Of a stretch of DNA of 60,135 nt, positions 44,888 to 54,940 are shown one piece after another; within the stretch, counting starts at the first letter, position 1; each line of letters begins with the position of its first letter. The notes beneath the pieces were generated by a model. That model saw nothing but the letters and a program-made list of their open reading frames with translations. It ran no database searches and was not told where the DNA came from. The stretch covers positions 1-60,135 of the forward strand of contig JAURJT010000023.1 in assembly GCA_030832095.1 (NCBI GenBank). Reading direction: 5' to 3'. The translations under genes and the position numbers were made by a program. The stretch is from Gammaproteobacteria bacterium. Its GTDB lineage: Bacteria > Pseudomonadota > Gammaproteobacteria > Burkholderiales > Burkholderiaceae_B.

Positions 44888-44890
44888 GCC

Positions 44891-46669
44891 GTGGTCGCCG
44901 TCAAATCATCTTTACCGCGCCGTCAATTTGATGTGGTCGTCGTGGGAGCCGGCGGAGCCGGCATGCGTTGTTCTTTACAGCTCGCAAACGCCGGGCTTTC
45001 CGTTGCAGTGTTGTCTAAGGTGTTTCCAACTCGCTCGCATACTGTTGCAGCGCAGGGTGGTATTGGCGCCTCCTTGGGCAATATGAGCGAAGACAACTGG
45101 TACTGGCACATGTATGACACCGTGAAGGGGTCAGACTGGCTGGGCGACCAAGATGCCATCGAGTTTATGTGCCGCGAGGCGCCTAACGCGGTCTACGAAC
45201 TCGAGCACATGGGTATGCCGTTTGATCGCAACGCAGATGGCACAATTTACCAGCGTCCCTTTGGCGGCCATACCGCGAACTTTGGCGAAAAGCCCGTGCA
45301 ACGCGCTTGCGCAGCGGCCGACCGTACTGGCCACGCTTTGTTGCACACGCTGTACCAGCGTAACGTGGCTTCACGCACGCAGTTTTTCGTTGAGTGGATG
45401 GCGCTTGATCTGATTCGCAATCAGGCCGGTGATGTGTTGGGCGTGACTGCGCTCGAAATGGAAACCGGCGAGATCTATATTTTTGAAGCCAAGACAACTG
45501 TGATTGCTACTGGCGGTGCCGGTCGTATCTGGGCAGCCTCGACGAACGCCTTTATCAACACGGGCGACGGTATGGGTATGGCTGCACGTGCCGGCATCCC
45601 GATGATGGATATGGAGTTCTGGCAGTTTCATCCAACTGGTGTGGCTGGCGCTGGCGTACTCATCACCGAGGGTGTGCGCGGCGAGGGCGGTATCTTGCTC
45701 AATAAAGATGGCGAGCGCTTCATGGAGCGCTATGCTCCAACCTTGAAAGACTTGGCACCGCGTGACTTTATTTCGCGCTGTATGGATCAAGAAATTAAAG
45801 AAGGGCGTGGCTGTGGCCCGGATGGTGCCTACGTGCACCTTAAGCTTGACCACCTAGGTGCAGATGTCATCAGCAAACGCTTGCCCTCGATTCTTGAAAT
45901 CGGTCACAAGTTTGCCAACGTTGATGCGACCAAAGAGCCAATCCCAGTTGTGCCAACCATTCACTATCAGATGGGCGGTATTCCTTGTAATTACAACGGG
46001 CAGGTCACGACTTGGGATGGCAAGCAAACTCATATCGTCAATGGACTCTATGCGATTGGTGAGTGCTCTGCAACGTCGGTGCACGGCGCCAACCGCTTAG
46101 GCACTAATTCGTTGTTAGATTTGATCGTGTTTGGTCGGGCCGCAGGTAACCATATCGTTGCCGCTCACCCCGAGCGTCAGCATGCGCACCAGCCCTTGGC
46201 ACAAGAGTCGGTCGATTTTTCGCTTGACCGTGTCAATAAGCTCGAAAGCCGCACCAAAGGCGAAAAAACGCAAGTGGTGGGTAACGACATTCGTAACGCC
46301 ATGCAACAGCATTGCGGGGTGTTCCGCACCCTCGCGTCGTTGAACGAAGGCGTGAAAAAAATCGATGCGCTGGCCGAAAAAGTCGACAACATCGCGTTTG
46401 TCGACAAGTCAAAAGTGTTTAACACTGCGCGTATTGAAGCGCTTGAACTGAGCAACATGATTGAAGTTGCGCGCTCGACGATTCATTCTGCGGCTGCGCG
46501 TACTGAAAGTCGTGGCGCTCATGCGCTCGACGATCACCCAACACGCGACGACGATAACTGGATCAAGCACACCTTGTGGTATTCGGACGGCAACCGCCTC
46601 GATTACAAACCTGTGCAAATGCAGCCACTCACCGTTGAAAGTTTCCCGCCCAAGTCGCGGACCTTCTAA
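44891..46669 (+). CDS. sdhA: Succinate dehydrogenase flavoprotein subunit SdhA
   Basis: Catalytic flavoprotein oxidising succinate to fumarate, 592 residues. The start is GTG. The Rossmann motif is DVVVVGAGGAGMRCSLQLA. The covalent FAD His is in SHTVAAQGGIGASLGN. Active-site residues lie in EFWQFHPTGVAG and the conserved Arg segment ERYAPTLKDLAPRDFISR, with the C-terminal KHTLWYSDGN and a final PPKSRTF. The start codon is three bases beyond the sdhD stop, indicating tight coupling. SdhE, encoded downstream, inserts its FAD. Confidence 0.97.
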   Translation: MVAVKSSLPRRQFDVVVVGAGGAGMRCSLQLANAGLSVAVLSKVFPTRSHTVAAQGGIGASLGNMSEDNWYWHMYDTVKGSDWLGDQDAIEFMCREAPNAVYELEHMGMPFDRNADGTIYQRPFGGHTANFGEKPVQRACAAADRTGHALLHTLYQRNVASRTQFFVEWMALDLIRNQAGDVLGVTALEMETGEIYIFEAKTTVIATGGAGRIWAASTNAFINTGDGMGMAARAGIPMMDMEFWQFHPTGVAGAGVLITEGVRGEGGILLNKDGERFMERYAPTLKDLAPRDFISRCMDQEIKEGRGCGPDGAYVHLKLDHLGADVISKRLPSILEIGHKFANVDATKEPIPVVPTIHYQMGGIPCNYNGQVTTWDGKQTHIVNGLYAIGECSATSVHGANRLGTNSLLDLIVFGRAAGNHIVAAHPERQHAHQPLAQESVDFSLDRVNKLESRTKGEKTQVVGNDIRNAMQQHCGVFRTLASLNEGVKKIDALAEKVDNIAFVDKSKVFNTARIEALELSNMIEVARSTIHSAAARTESRGAHALDDHPTRDDDNWIKHTLWYSDGNRLDYKPVQMQPLTVESFPPKSRTF

Positions 46670-46692
46670 GACAAGTTACCTGGATACCTATC

Positions 46693-47409
46693 ATGAGCAC
46701 AAAGCGCATCGTGAAATTTGAAATCTACCGTTACGATCCTGACAAGGACGAGCGCCCTTACATGCAAAAGCTTGAGGTCGAGCTGCAGCCAACCGACAAG
46801 ATGTTGTTGGACGCCTTGATTCGCATCAAGATGGACGTTGACGACAGTTTGGCGTTGCGTCGTTCGTGCCGTGAGGGCGTGTGCGGCTCAGATGCGATGA
46901 ACATCAATGGCAAAAACGGCCTGGCTTGCACCACGAACATGCTTGAATTGACTGAGCCTGTTGTGCTGCGCCCCTTGCCTGGCCTGCCGGTGATTCGCGA
47001 TCTGATCGTTGATATGACGCACTTCTTTAATCAGTATCATTCGATTAAACCTTACCTGATCAACGACACACCACCGCCAGAGAAAGAGCGTCTGCAGACT
47101 CCCGAGGCACGCGACGAACTCAATGGTTTGTACGAGTGTATTTTGTGCGCCTGCTGTTCAACATCGTGCCCATCTTTCTGGTGGAACCCCGACAAGTTTG
47201 TGGGCCCCGCCGGTTTATTGCAGGCTTATCGTTTTATTGCGGATACGCGCGATCACGCGACTGCTGAGCGCCTCGATAACCTCGAAGACCCCTATCGTCT
47301 GTTTCGCTGCCACACCATCATGAACTGCGTCGATGTTTGCCCTAAAGGGTTGAATCCTACTCAGGCGATTGGCAAGATTAAAGAAATGCTTGTGCGTCGT
47401 ACGGTGTAG
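46693..47409 (+). CDS. sdhB: Succinate dehydrogenase iron-sulfur subunit SdhB
   Basis: Electron-transfer subunit of 238 residues. The [2Fe-2S] site is SCREGVCGSDAMNINGKNGLAC. The [4Fe-4S] and [3Fe-4S] sites are CILCACCSTSCPSFWW and CHTIMNCVDVCPKGLNP. All Cys are present. It passes electrons from the SdhA flavin to the quinone site formed with SdhC/D. It lies 23 bases after sdhA and 15 before sdhE. Confidence 0.97.
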   Translation: MSTKRIVKFEIYRYDPDKDERPYMQKLEVELQPTDKMLLDALIRIKMDVDDSLALRRSCREGVCGSDAMNINGKNGLACTTNMLELTEPVVLRPLPGLPVIRDLIVDMTHFFNQYHSIKPYLINDTPPPEKERLQTPEARDELNGLYECILCACCSTSCPSFWWNPDKFVGPAGLLQAYRFIADTRDHATAERLDNLEDPYRLFRCHTIMNCVDVCPKGLNPTQAIGKIKEMLVRRTV

Positions 47410-47424
47410 ACGGATGCTGCACAA

Positions 47425-47685
47425 ATGAGCCAACTCTCAGACATGGACCGCACTAGGCTGCGTTGGCGTGCCCGGCGCGGTTTGCTCGAAAATGATCTGA
47501 TGCTCACTAAGTATCTGGATACCTACGAGTCGGCCTTAACGGATGTGGACGTCTCAGCGCTCACCCAGTTGTTTGAACTAGGTGATAATGAGCTGTTAGA
47601 CTTGCTTTTAGCTCGGATCGAGCCGGTGGGGGTGCTAGATCGCCCGGCAGTGCACGCGGTGCTCGCTAATATTCGCGCGTTATGA
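47425..47685 (+). CDS. sdhE: FAD assembly factor SdhE
   Basis: Small cytosolic factor (86 residues) that promotes covalent flavin attachment to SdhA. The conserved RGxxE motif is seen in RARRGLLENDLMLTKYLD, followed by ALTQLFELGDNELLDLLL. Placement between sdhB and gltA is the standard beta-proteobacterial order. The gltA start follows 33 bases later. Confidence 0.93.
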   Translation: MSQLSDMDRTRLRWRARRGLLENDLMLTKYLDTYESALTDVDVSALTQLFELGDNELLDLLLARIEPVGVLDRPAVHAVLANIRAL

Positions 47686-47718
47686 ACCTGCGTAAAAAAA
47701 ATATAGAAGGAACAATTC

Positions 47719-49023
47719 ATGAAACTATCTGACAAAAAAGCTACGCTCTCGTTCTCTGACGGAAGCCCCTCCTTTGACTTCCCGGTCTACGACGGTACGG
47801 TCGGCCCGCAGGTGATTGATATTCGTAAGCTGTATGGCCAAACTGGGATGTTTACCTACGACCCAGGTTTTTTGTCGACAGCTTCGTGCACCTCAGACAT
47901 CACTTACATCGATGGCGATAAAGGCGAGTTGTTGTACCGCGGTTATCCGATTGAAGAGTTGGCCGTCAATTGTGATTTCATGGATATCAGTTATCTGATC
48001 CTGAATAGCGAGTTGCCGGATGCCAAGCAAAAGCTTGCCTTTGATACCTTGGTGACCAATCACACGATGGTCAACGAGCAGATGCAATTTTTCTTACGTG
48101 GCTTTCGTCGAGATGCGCACCCAATGGCGGTGTTGACCGGTCTGGTCGGTGCCATGTCGGCGTTCTATCACGACTCTAATGACATTACCAATCCGCACCA
48201 TCGTCACGTGGCAGCGATCCGTTTGATCGCCAAGATGCCGACTTTGGTCGCAATGGCCTACAAATACTCACAAGGCCAACCTTACATCTACCCGAAAAAC
48301 AGTTTGTCATATACCGGCAATTTCTTGCGCATGATGTTTGCAACACCTTGCGAAGAATACGTTGTGAACCCTGTTGTTGAGCGTGCGCTCGACCGTATTT
48401 TTATTCTGCACGCTGATCACGAACAAAACGCCTCAACGTCAACAGTGCGTTTGTGCGGTTCGTCTGGCACGAACCCCTTTGCAGCTATTGCTGCGGGCGT
48501 GGCCTGCTTGTGGGGCCCCGCACACGGTGGCGCCAACGAAGCTTGCTTGCAAATGCTCGAAGACCTGCAAGCCAAGGGCGGTATGGCCAAGGTCGGCGAG
48601 TTCATGGAACAAGTCAAAGACAAGAACTCAGGCGTTCGTTTGATGGGTTTTGGTCATCGTGTTTATAAAAACTACGATCCACGCGCTAAGTTGATGCAGC
48701 AAACCTGCAAAGAGGTATTGGCTGCCTTGGGTCTTGAAAATGACCCGCTGTTCAAACTCGCAATGGAAGTCGAGCGTATTGCGCTCGAAGATCCGTATTT
48801 TGTTGAGCGCAAGCTTTATCCAAACGTCGATTTCTACTCTGGCATTGTTCAGCGTGCGATCGGTGTGCCAACGGCTTTGTTTACGGCGATTTTTGCTTTG
48901 GCGCGTACCGTTGGCTGGATTGCCCAATGGAACGAGATGATTTCTGATCCAGAGTACAAAATTGGTCGCCCTCGCCAGTTGTATCAAGGTGCGACTTCGC
49001 GCTCTGTTCCTAAGCGTAAATAA
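47719..49023 (+). CDS. gltA: Citrate synthase GltA
   Basis: Condenses acetyl-CoA and oxaloacetate; 434 residues, the type II hexameric form. Catalytic His lie in [20 protein letters not shown] and [14 protein letters not shown], and the Asp in [13 protein letters not shown], with [12 protein letters not shown]. The N-terminal domain ([20 protein letters not shown]) is absent from PrpC. It has AAGGAACAA upstream. A double hairpin ending in a T-run follows, so the sdh-gltA transcript probably stops there and odhA starts anew. Confidence 0.97.
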   Translation: MKLSDKKATLSFSDGSPSFDFPVYDGTVGPQVIDIRKLYGQTGMFTYDPGFLSTASCTSDITYIDGDKGELLYRGYPIEELAVNCDFMDISYLILNSELPDAKQKLAFDTLVTNHTMVNEQMQFFLRGFRRDAHPMAVLTGLVGAMSAFYHDSNDITNPHHRHVAAIRLIAKMPTLVAMAYKYSQGQPYIYPKNSLSYTGNFLRMMFATPCEEYVVNPVVERALDRIFILHADHEQNASTSTVRLCGSSGTNPFAAIAAGVACLWGPAHGGANEACLQMLEDLQAKGGMAKVGEFMEQVKDKNSGVRLMGFGHRVYKNYDPRAKLMQQTCKEVLAALGLENDPLFKLAMEVERIALEDPYFVERKLYPNVDFYSGIVQRAIGVPTALFTAIFALARTVGWIAQWNEMISDPEYKIGRPRQLYQGATSRSVPKRK

Positions 49024-49037
49024 GTATCCGGTGTTTT

Positions 49038-49097
49038 CCTTGCTTGTGCGTCTCGCGCAAGCAAGGAGGCAAAGACGACCTACGGGTCGTTTTTTTT
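49038..49097 (+). terminator. Tandem hairpin terminator after gltA
   Basis: The first stem (49038-49066) is 13 bp, CCTTGCTTGTGCG against CGCGCAAGCAAGG with one G-T pair and a TCT loop. The second (49075-49090) is ACGACC/GGTCGT closed by a TACG loop, a UNCG-type tetraloop, and followed by eight T (49090-49097). This second element is a textbook intrinsic terminator. Confidence 0.92.
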
Positions 49098-49349
49098 ATG
49101 CCAGTCCGAGTTGGTCGCGTCTGAACCCTGTTTCGTTCGCACAACGCTTATCAAAATAACCTTCGATAATCAAAGGCTATCTACACAAAAGCCGTTGGTT
49201 TATTGACCCCGCGGGTTATACTTCGTCGCCGGACTTTAAGGCTCAAAACAACTGCCTTCTGCCCGCTATCCGCAAATCGGTTTGGCCGAGTAAACGGAAG
49301 GTATTCCTGCATCGTAACGGGTGAAGCACCCGACAAGGTGAAGCGTCAA
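49098..49349 (+). other. Long leader region before odhA
   Basis: This stretch, with the terminator, makes the only gene-free gap over 300 bases. It holds a candidate promoter (49195-49222) and a small GGGTG/CACCC hairpin (49319-49331) just before the odhA ribosome site (AAGGTG). A reading frame continuous with odhA runs back to 49203, but its sequence is basic and unlike the OdhA N-terminus, so I leave it untranslated. No riboswitch is recognised. Confidence 0.5.
49195..49222 (+). promoter_or_regulatory. Candidate sigma-70 promoter for odhA
   Basis: TTGGTT (49195-49200) and TATACT (49217-49222) are separated by 16 bases, about 130 bases before odhA and downstream of the gltA terminator, which implies a separate promoter here. 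Confidence 0.4.
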
Positions 49350-52217
49350 ATGTCATCAGAACTCGAATCTCTAAAGAACTCCTATCTTTTTGGGGGTAAT
49401 GCTCCGTATGTCGAAGAGCTTTATGAGGCTTATCTCGACAACCCTGGCTCGGTGCCAGACAACTGGCGAAGCTATTTCGATCAGTTGCAGCATATGCCTG
49501 CGACAGATGGTCAGGCAGAAACCCGTGATCAAGCTCACGCGCCGATCGTTGAGTCGTTTGCGATTCGCGCTAAAACAAATGGCTTTGCACAGCGTGCAAA
49601 AGAATCTGATCTAGCCGTTGCAACTAAGCAAGTGCACGTGCAGTCTTTGATTGCAGCGTATCGCTCACTTGGTTCAAGATGGGCTGATCTCGATCCGCTC
49701 AAGCGCACCGATCGCCCCGCGATCCCAGAATTAGACCCCGCGTTTTATGGCTTAAATGAAACCGATCTCGATCAGGTTTTTTCGGCGGCCAATACTTATT
49801 TTTCTAGCGCAAGCACCATGACCTTGCGCGATATTCTCAAAGCCTTGCGTGATACCTATTGTCGTTCGGTCGGCGCCGAGTTCATGCATGCGTCTGATCC
49901 TGCAGTCAAGCGCTGGGTTCAAGAGCGCCTTGAGTCAACCTTGTCTGCGCCACTGGTTTCGCCTGAAGGTAAACGTAATCTGCTGCAGCAGCTCACTGAA
50001 GCTGAAGGCCTTGAGCGCTATTTACACACAAAATACGTTGGTCAAAAGCGCTTTTCGCTTGAGGGCGGCGATAGTTTTATTGCCTCAATGGATGAGCTCG
50101 TACATCATGCGGGTGAGTCGGGCGTTCAAGAAATCGTGGTCGGCATGGCGCACCGTGGTCGCCTGAACATGCTCGTGAATATCATGGGCAAGATGCCTGG
50201 CGATTTGTTTGCCGAATTCGAAGGTCATCACGCCGAAGGTTTAAGCGATGGTGATGTGAAATACCACAACGGTTTTTCAAGTGACCTTTCCACGCGTGGC
50301 GGCCCAATGCATTTGTCGCTCGCGTTTAACCCCTCGCACCTTGAAATCGTCAACCCAGTGGTTGAGGGTAGTGTGCGCGCGCGCCAAGAGCGTCGCGGTG
50401 CTGAGGGCTACAAGCAAGTGTTGCCCGTGCTGGTGCATGGCGATGCGGCGTTTGCCGGGCAAGGTGTGGTCATGGAAACCCTCAACCTCGCCGAGACTCG
50501 TGGTTATGGTACCGGTGGCACTGTCCATCTTGTGATTAACAACCAGATCGGGTTTACCACTTCTGACCCGCGCGATACACGCTCAACGATCTATTGCACT
50601 GACGTGTCAAAGATGATTGAAGCGCCGGTGTTTCACGTGAACGGTGATGACCCTGAAGCGGTGGCTTTTACCACTCGTCTGGCGCTCGACTTCAGAATGA
50701 AGTTTGGTCGTGATGTGGTCGTGGATATTGTGTGCTTCCGTAAACTCGGTCATAACGAACAAGATACCCCTTCGCTCACGCAGCCTTTGATGTACAAGCG
50801 CATTGGCGCGCATCCTGGCACGCGTAAGCTCTATGCAGACAAATTGACTGCGCAGGGCGTGCTTAAAGAAGGCGAGGGCGATCAACTCGTGAAAGACTAT
50901 CGCCAGTACATGGAAGACGGCCAGCGCACCATCGAGCCTGTCCTGACAAATTACAAAAGCAAGTACGCCATTGACTGGACACCGTTCTTAAATGCAAAGT
51001 GGACAGACCAGGCTGACACAGGTGTACCGTTAGCTGAACTCAAAAGTATTGGTGAGGCTCTGACGCAGACGCCTGCGGGGTTCACGCCTCACGCATTGGT
51101 CACAAAGCTGCTCAATGATCGTCGAGCAATGGCACGTGGTGAACAAAATCTTGACTGGGGGATGGGCGAGCATCTGGCCTTCGCAACGCTGGTCAAGGCA
51201 GGGTACGCAATTCGCATTACTGGCCAAGACTCAGGTCGCGGCACCTTCACTCATCGTCACGCGGTATTGCATGATCAAAATCGTGAGCGCTGGGATGATG
51301 GCACTTATATTCCGTTGCAAAATATTTCGGCTGAGCAGGCACCGTTTACAGTCATTGACTCGGTCTTGTCCGAAGAGGCCGTGTTAGGCTTTGAGTACGG
51401 TTACTCTTGCGCTGATCCTAATACGCTTACGATTTGGGAAGCCCAGTTCGGCGACTTCGTGAACGGTGCTCAAGTGGTGATTGATCAGTTCATCGTGTCT
51501 GGTGAGGCCAAATGGGGACGTCAGTCTGGTTTGACCATGATGCTGCCGCACGGTTACGAAGGTCAAGGGCCTGAGCATTCATCCGCACGCATTGAGCGCT
51601 TCTTGCAATTGTGCGCTGACAACAATATTCAGGTTGTGCAGCCCACCACAGCGTCTCAGATTTTCCATCTGTTACGTCGACAGATGGTACGCCAGTTCCG
51701 TAAACCTTTGGTCATTTTGACGCCGAAGTCACTGCTTCGTAATAAAGATGCGGGCTCTGCTCTTAAAGAGCTGTCGACTGGTCGGTTTCAGCCAATTATC
51801 CCTGAGCTCGACGAGAAGATTAAAGCGGCTTCGGTTAAACGCGTTCTCGTGTGCTCGGGTAAGGTGTATTACGACTTAGTGCACGGTCGTGCTGATCGTA
51901 AAGACGATTCGGTTGCGATTGTTCGCGTTGAGCAGTTGTATCCCTTCGCCCACAAAACTTTTGAGGCTGAGTTGCGCAAGTATCCCAAGGCAACTGAAGT
52001 GGTCTGGGTGCAAGACGAGCCGCAAAACCAGGGCCCCTGGTTTTACGTGCAACACCATCTTTACCAAAACATGTCAGCTGGCCAAAAGCTGGGTTATGCC
52101 GGGCGCCCAGCGTCTGCCTCGCCTGCCGTCGGTTATTTAGCTAAGCATCAAGAACAGCAAAAAGCTTTGGTTGATCAAGCCTTTGGCAAGTTCAAAGTGT
52201 TCATGCTGACTAAATAA
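49350..52217 (+). CDS. sucA: 2-oxoglutarate dehydrogenase E1 component
   Basis: Thiamine-diphosphate-dependent E1 (also called odhA), 955 residues from the ATG at 49350. The start is chosen for AAGGTG upstream and the family N-terminus SSELESLKNSYLFGGNAPYVEELY. Active-site blocks are visible: GMAHRGRLNMLVNIMGK, GDAAFAGQGVVMETLNL, NNQIGFTTSDPRD, the C-terminal LPHGYEGQGPEHSSARIERF and MTPKSLLR-type VILTPKSLLRN. It decarboxylates 2-oxoglutarate and hands the succinyl group to the E2 encoded next. Confidence 0.96.
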   Translation: MSSELESLKNSYLFGGNAPYVEELYEAYLDNPGSVPDNWRSYFDQLQHMPATDGQAETRDQAHAPIVESFAIRAKTNGFAQRAKESDLAVATKQVHVQSLIAAYRSLGSRWADLDPLKRTDRPAIPELDPAFYGLNETDLDQVFSAANTYFSSASTMTLRDILKALRDTYCRSVGAEFMHASDPAVKRWVQERLESTLSAPLVSPEGKRNLLQQLTEAEGLERYLHTKYVGQKRFSLEGGDSFIASMDELVHHAGESGVQEIVVGMAHRGRLNMLVNIMGKMPGDLFAEFEGHHAEGLSDGDVKYHNGFSSDLSTRGGPMHLSLAFNPSHLEIVNPVVEGSVRARQERRGAEGYKQVLPVLVHGDAAFAGQGVVMETLNLAETRGYGTGGTVHLVINNQIGFTTSDPRDTRSTIYCTDVSKMIEAPVFHVNGDDPEAVAFTTRLALDFRMKFGRDVVVDIVCFRKLGHNEQDTPSLTQPLMYKRIGAHPGTRKLYADKLTAQGVLKEGEGDQLVKDYRQYMEDGQRTIEPVLTNYKSKYAIDWTPFLNAKWTDQADTGVPLAELKSIGEALTQTPAGFTPHALVTKLLNDRRAMARGEQNLDWGMGEHLAFATLVKAGYAIRITGQDSGRGTFTHRHAVLHDQNRERWDDGTYIPLQNISAEQAPFTVIDSVLSEEAVLGFEYGYSCADPNTLTIWEAQFGDFVNGAQVVIDQFIVSGEAKWGRQSGLTMMLPHGYEGQGPEHSSARIERFLQLCADNNIQVVQPTTASQIFHLLRRQMVRQFRKPLVILTPKSLLRNKDAGSALKELSTGRFQPIIPELDEKIKAASVKRVLVCSGKVYYDLVHGRADRKDDSVAIVRVEQLYPFAHKTFEAELRKYPKATEVVWVQDEPQNQGPWFYVQHHLYQNMSAGQKLGYAGRPASASPAVGYLAKHQEQQKALVDQAFGKFKVFMLTK

Positions 52218-52267
52218 TCTAGCCTAAGCGACTTTACCGAAATACTACGATCCCTCACGGAAAAAAA

Positions 52268-53491
52268 ATGGCAATCACCGATGTAGTTGTGCCCCAACTG
52301 TCTGAGTCTGTATCTGAAGCAACGTTGTTAACCTGGAAGAAAAAACCCGGTGAGGCGGTCACCGCTGACGAAATTCTGATTGAAGTTGAAACCGATAAAG
52401 TGGTGCTAGAGGTGCCGGCTCCTGCTTCGGGTGTCTTCACAGAAATCGTGCGCGCCGATGGCAGTATGGTGGTGGCGGGCGAGGTGATTGCTCGTATCGA
52501 TACCGCCGGTAAAGCTGCTGCAGCCACAGCTTCACCAGCAAGTACTGCTGCAGCCGCGCCAGCCCCAGTCTCGGCGCCCATAGCTGCCTCGGTTGGTAGC
52601 GCTGGTGTGGCGTCTCCTGCTGCTGCCAAGATTCTTGCTGAAAAAGGCGTGGCAGCGTCAAACGTCTCGGGTTCAGGACGGGATGGTCGTATCACGAAAG
52701 GCGATGCGCTTGGTGCTTCGGTAACCCCTGCTGCTGTCAAGGCTGCGCCGCTGGCAAACCCTTCTGTACCAATGACGCAATCGCTTGATGGTCGTCCTGA
52801 GCAACGCGTGCCCATGAGCCGCTTGCGTGCTCGCGTTGCCGAGCGTCTGTTGCAATCGCAGCAAGATAACGCGATCCTCACAACCTTTAACGAAGTCAAT
52901 ATGCAAGGCGTGATCGATCTGCGCAACATGTATAAAGACAAATTTGAAAAAGAGCACGGCGTGAAGCTGGGCTTTATGTCATTTTTTGTCAAAGCAGCTG
53001 TTGCCGCACTCAAGCGTTACCCAGTATTAAATGCCTCTATCGACGGCAAAGACATTATTTATCACGGCTATTTTGATATCGGTATTGCTGTTGGCAGCCC
53101 ACGTGGCCTCGTTGTGCCGATTCTGCGCAATGCTGATCAACTCTCTATCGCCGAAATCGAAAAAACAATCGCTGATTTTGGCAAGCGCGCCTCAGAGGGT
53201 AAGCTTGGTATCGAAGAGATGACCGGTGGCACCTTCTCGATTTCAAACGGTGGCGTGTTCGGCTCGATGTTGTCAACGCCAATTATCAATCCTCCTCAGT
53301 CAGCGATCTTGGGCGTTCACGCCACCAAAGAGCGCGCTGTGGTTGAAAAAGGCCAAATCGTGATTCGGCCGATTAATTACTTGGCAATGTCTTACGACCA
53401 TCGCATTATTGATGGCCGCGAAGCAGTCTTGGGTTTGGTTGCGATGAAAGAAGCGCTCGAAGATCCACAACGCTTGTTACTCGAAATCTAA
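52268..53491 (+). CDS. sucB: 2-oxoglutarate dehydrogenase E2, dihydrolipoyl succinyltransferase
   Basis: Core acyltransferase (also called odhB), 407 residues. One lipoyl domain at about 2-77 has the lipoylated Lys in EVETDKVVLEVPAP. An Ala/Pro-rich linker follows, then the E3-binding domain (SPAAAKILAEKGVAASNVSG). The catalytic domain carries the active His in SYDHRIIDGREAV. It accepts the succinyl group from E1 and transfers it to CoA. It is 50 bases from odhA and 12 from lpdA. A 252-codon open frame on the opposite strand is a shadow of this gene. Confidence 0.97.
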   Translation: MAITDVVVPQLSESVSEATLLTWKKKPGEAVTADEILIEVETDKVVLEVPAPASGVFTEIVRADGSMVVAGEVIARIDTAGKAAAATASPASTAAAAPAPVSAPIAASVGSAGVASPAAAKILAEKGVAASNVSGSGRDGRITKGDALGASVTPAAVKAAPLANPSVPMTQSLDGRPEQRVPMSRLRARVAERLLQSQQDNAILTTFNEVNMQGVIDLRNMYKDKFEKEHGVKLGFMSFFVKAAVAALKRYPVLNASIDGKDIIYHGYFDIGIAVGSPRGLVVPILRNADQLSIAEIEKTIADFGKRASEGKLGIEEMTGGTFSISNGGVFGSMLSTPIINPPQSAILGVHATKERAVVEKGQIVIRPINYLAMSYDHRIIDGREAVLGLVAMKEALEDPQRLLLEI

Positions 53492-53503
53492 ACCGAGATA
53501 TTC

Positions 53504-54931
53504 ATGTCTACTCAATTTGATGTTGTTGTGATCGGTGCGGGCCCAGGCGGCTATATCGCTGCCATTCGTGCGGCCCAGTTAGGGTTGTCGGTAGCGTGTA
53601 TTGACGCCTGGCAAAATGGTAAGGGCGGTCCTGCCCCGGGGGGCACTTGTACCAACGTCGGATGTATTCCGTCTAAGGCCTTGCTGCAGTCTTCAGAGCA
53701 CTTCGATCAGGTCAACCATCATTTTGCAGAGCATGGCATTGAGGTCAAAGGCGTCAGCCTGAATCTCGAACAGTTGCTTGGCCGCAAAAACAATGTTGTG
53801 AAGCAAAACAATGATGGCATTTTGTATTTGTTTAAAAAGAACAAGATCACGTTCTTTCATGGCAAAGGTGCGTTTACTGGCAAGGTAGAGGGCGGCTGGG
53901 CGATTAACGTCAGCGGCACTGCAACGGCTGATATCGTAGGCAAACATGTCGTGATCGCAACGGGGTCCTCGGCCCGCCAACTGCCAGGCTTACCCTTTGA
54001 CGAGAAGCAGGTCTTGTCGAACGATGGTGCACTGAATATTGCGGCTGTCCCGAAAAAATTAGGTGTAATTGGTGCGGGTGTGATCGGTTTAGAAATGGGT
54101 AGCGTCTGGCGCCGTTTAGGTGCTGAGGTGACTGTGCTAGAGGCGATGCCTGAGTTTTTGGCAGCAGTGGATCAGCAGGTCGCAAAAGAAGCCTTCAAGA
54201 TCTTTACCAAGCAGGGTCTGGCGATTCAAACCGGGATCAAGCTCGGTGAGATTAAGGCTGGGGCCAAAAGCGTCACCGTGCCTTACACCGACGCAGCAGG
54301 TGCCGAACAAAAGCTTGTGGTCGATAAACTGATTGTCTCGATTGGCCGTGTGCCCTACACCGGTGGGCTGCAGGCCGATACGGTTGGTTTACAGCTCGAT
54401 GAGCGTGGTTTTGTGGTGGTCGATGGCGATTGCAAAACTAATTTGCCAAACGTGTGGGCTGTTGGCGATGTGGTGCGCGGCCCAATGTTGGCTCATAAAG
54501 CCGAAGAAGAGGGTGTTGCGGTTGCCGAACGTATTAGTGGGCAACATGGTCACGTCAATTTCAATACGATCCCTTGGGTCATTTACACCTCACCCGAGAT
54601 TTCTTGGGTAGGTCAAACCGAGCAACAGCTCAAGGCTAGTGGCCGCGCGTATAAAGCGGGCAGCTTTCCGTTCTTGGCGAACGGTCGGGCGCGCGCCTTA
54701 GGTGACACAACTGGGTTCGTCAAAATCTTGGCTGATGCCACAACCGACGAAGTGTTAGGTGTGCACATCATTGGCCCCATGGCCTCTGAATTGATTGCTG
54801 AAGCCGTGACCATCATGGAGTTCAAAGGTGCGGCTGAAGACATTGCCCGTATCTGCCATGCGCATCCCACCTTGTCTGAATCCATGAAAGAAGCGGCTCT
54901 GGCCGTGGATAAGCGTACGTTGAATTTTTAA
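53504..54931 (+). CDS. lpdA: Dihydrolipoyl dehydrogenase E3
   Basis: FAD-dependent E3 of 475 residues that re-oxidises the E2 lipoyl group with NAD. The FAD motif is VVVIGAGPGGYIAAI. The redox disulfide is GGTCTNVGCIPSKALL, the NAD motif is GVIGAGVIGLEMGSV, and the catalytic His/Glu is in CHAHPTLSESMKEA. It is the third gene of the complex operon, 12 bases after odhB. The next gene begins 9 bases later. Confidence 0.97.
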   Translation: MSTQFDVVVIGAGPGGYIAAIRAAQLGLSVACIDAWQNGKGGPAPGGTCTNVGCIPSKALLQSSEHFDQVNHHFAEHGIEVKGVSLNLEQLLGRKNNVVKQNNDGILYLFKKNKITFFHGKGAFTGKVEGGWAINVSGTATADIVGKHVVIATGSSARQLPGLPFDEKQVLSNDGALNIAAVPKKLGVIGAGVIGLEMGSVWRRLGAEVTVLEAMPEFLAAVDQQVAKEAFKIFTKQGLAIQTGIKLGEIKAGAKSVTVPYTDAAGAEQKLVVDKLIVSIGRVPYTGGLQADTVGLQLDERGFVVVDGDCKTNLPNVWAVGDVVRGPMLAHKAEEEGVAVAERISGQHGHVNFNTIPWVIYTSPEISWVGQTEQQLKASGRAYKAGSFPFLANGRARALGDTTGFVKILADATTDEVLGVHIIGPMASELIAEAVTIMEFKGAAEDIARICHAHPTLSESMKEAALAVDKRTLNF

Positions 54932-54940
54932 GAAACGCCT

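Noticed and set aside
49203..49349. N-terminal extension of the 2-oxoglutarate dehydrogenase E1
   Set aside because: The extra 49 residues are Arg-rich and unlike the family, and the ATG at 49350 has a ribosome site and the expected N-terminus.
52255..53013. 252-codon open frame on the minus strand
   Set aside because: It is antisense to odhB over the lipoyl and linker region; Ala/Thr/Ser-rich composition reflects the codon pattern of the real gene.
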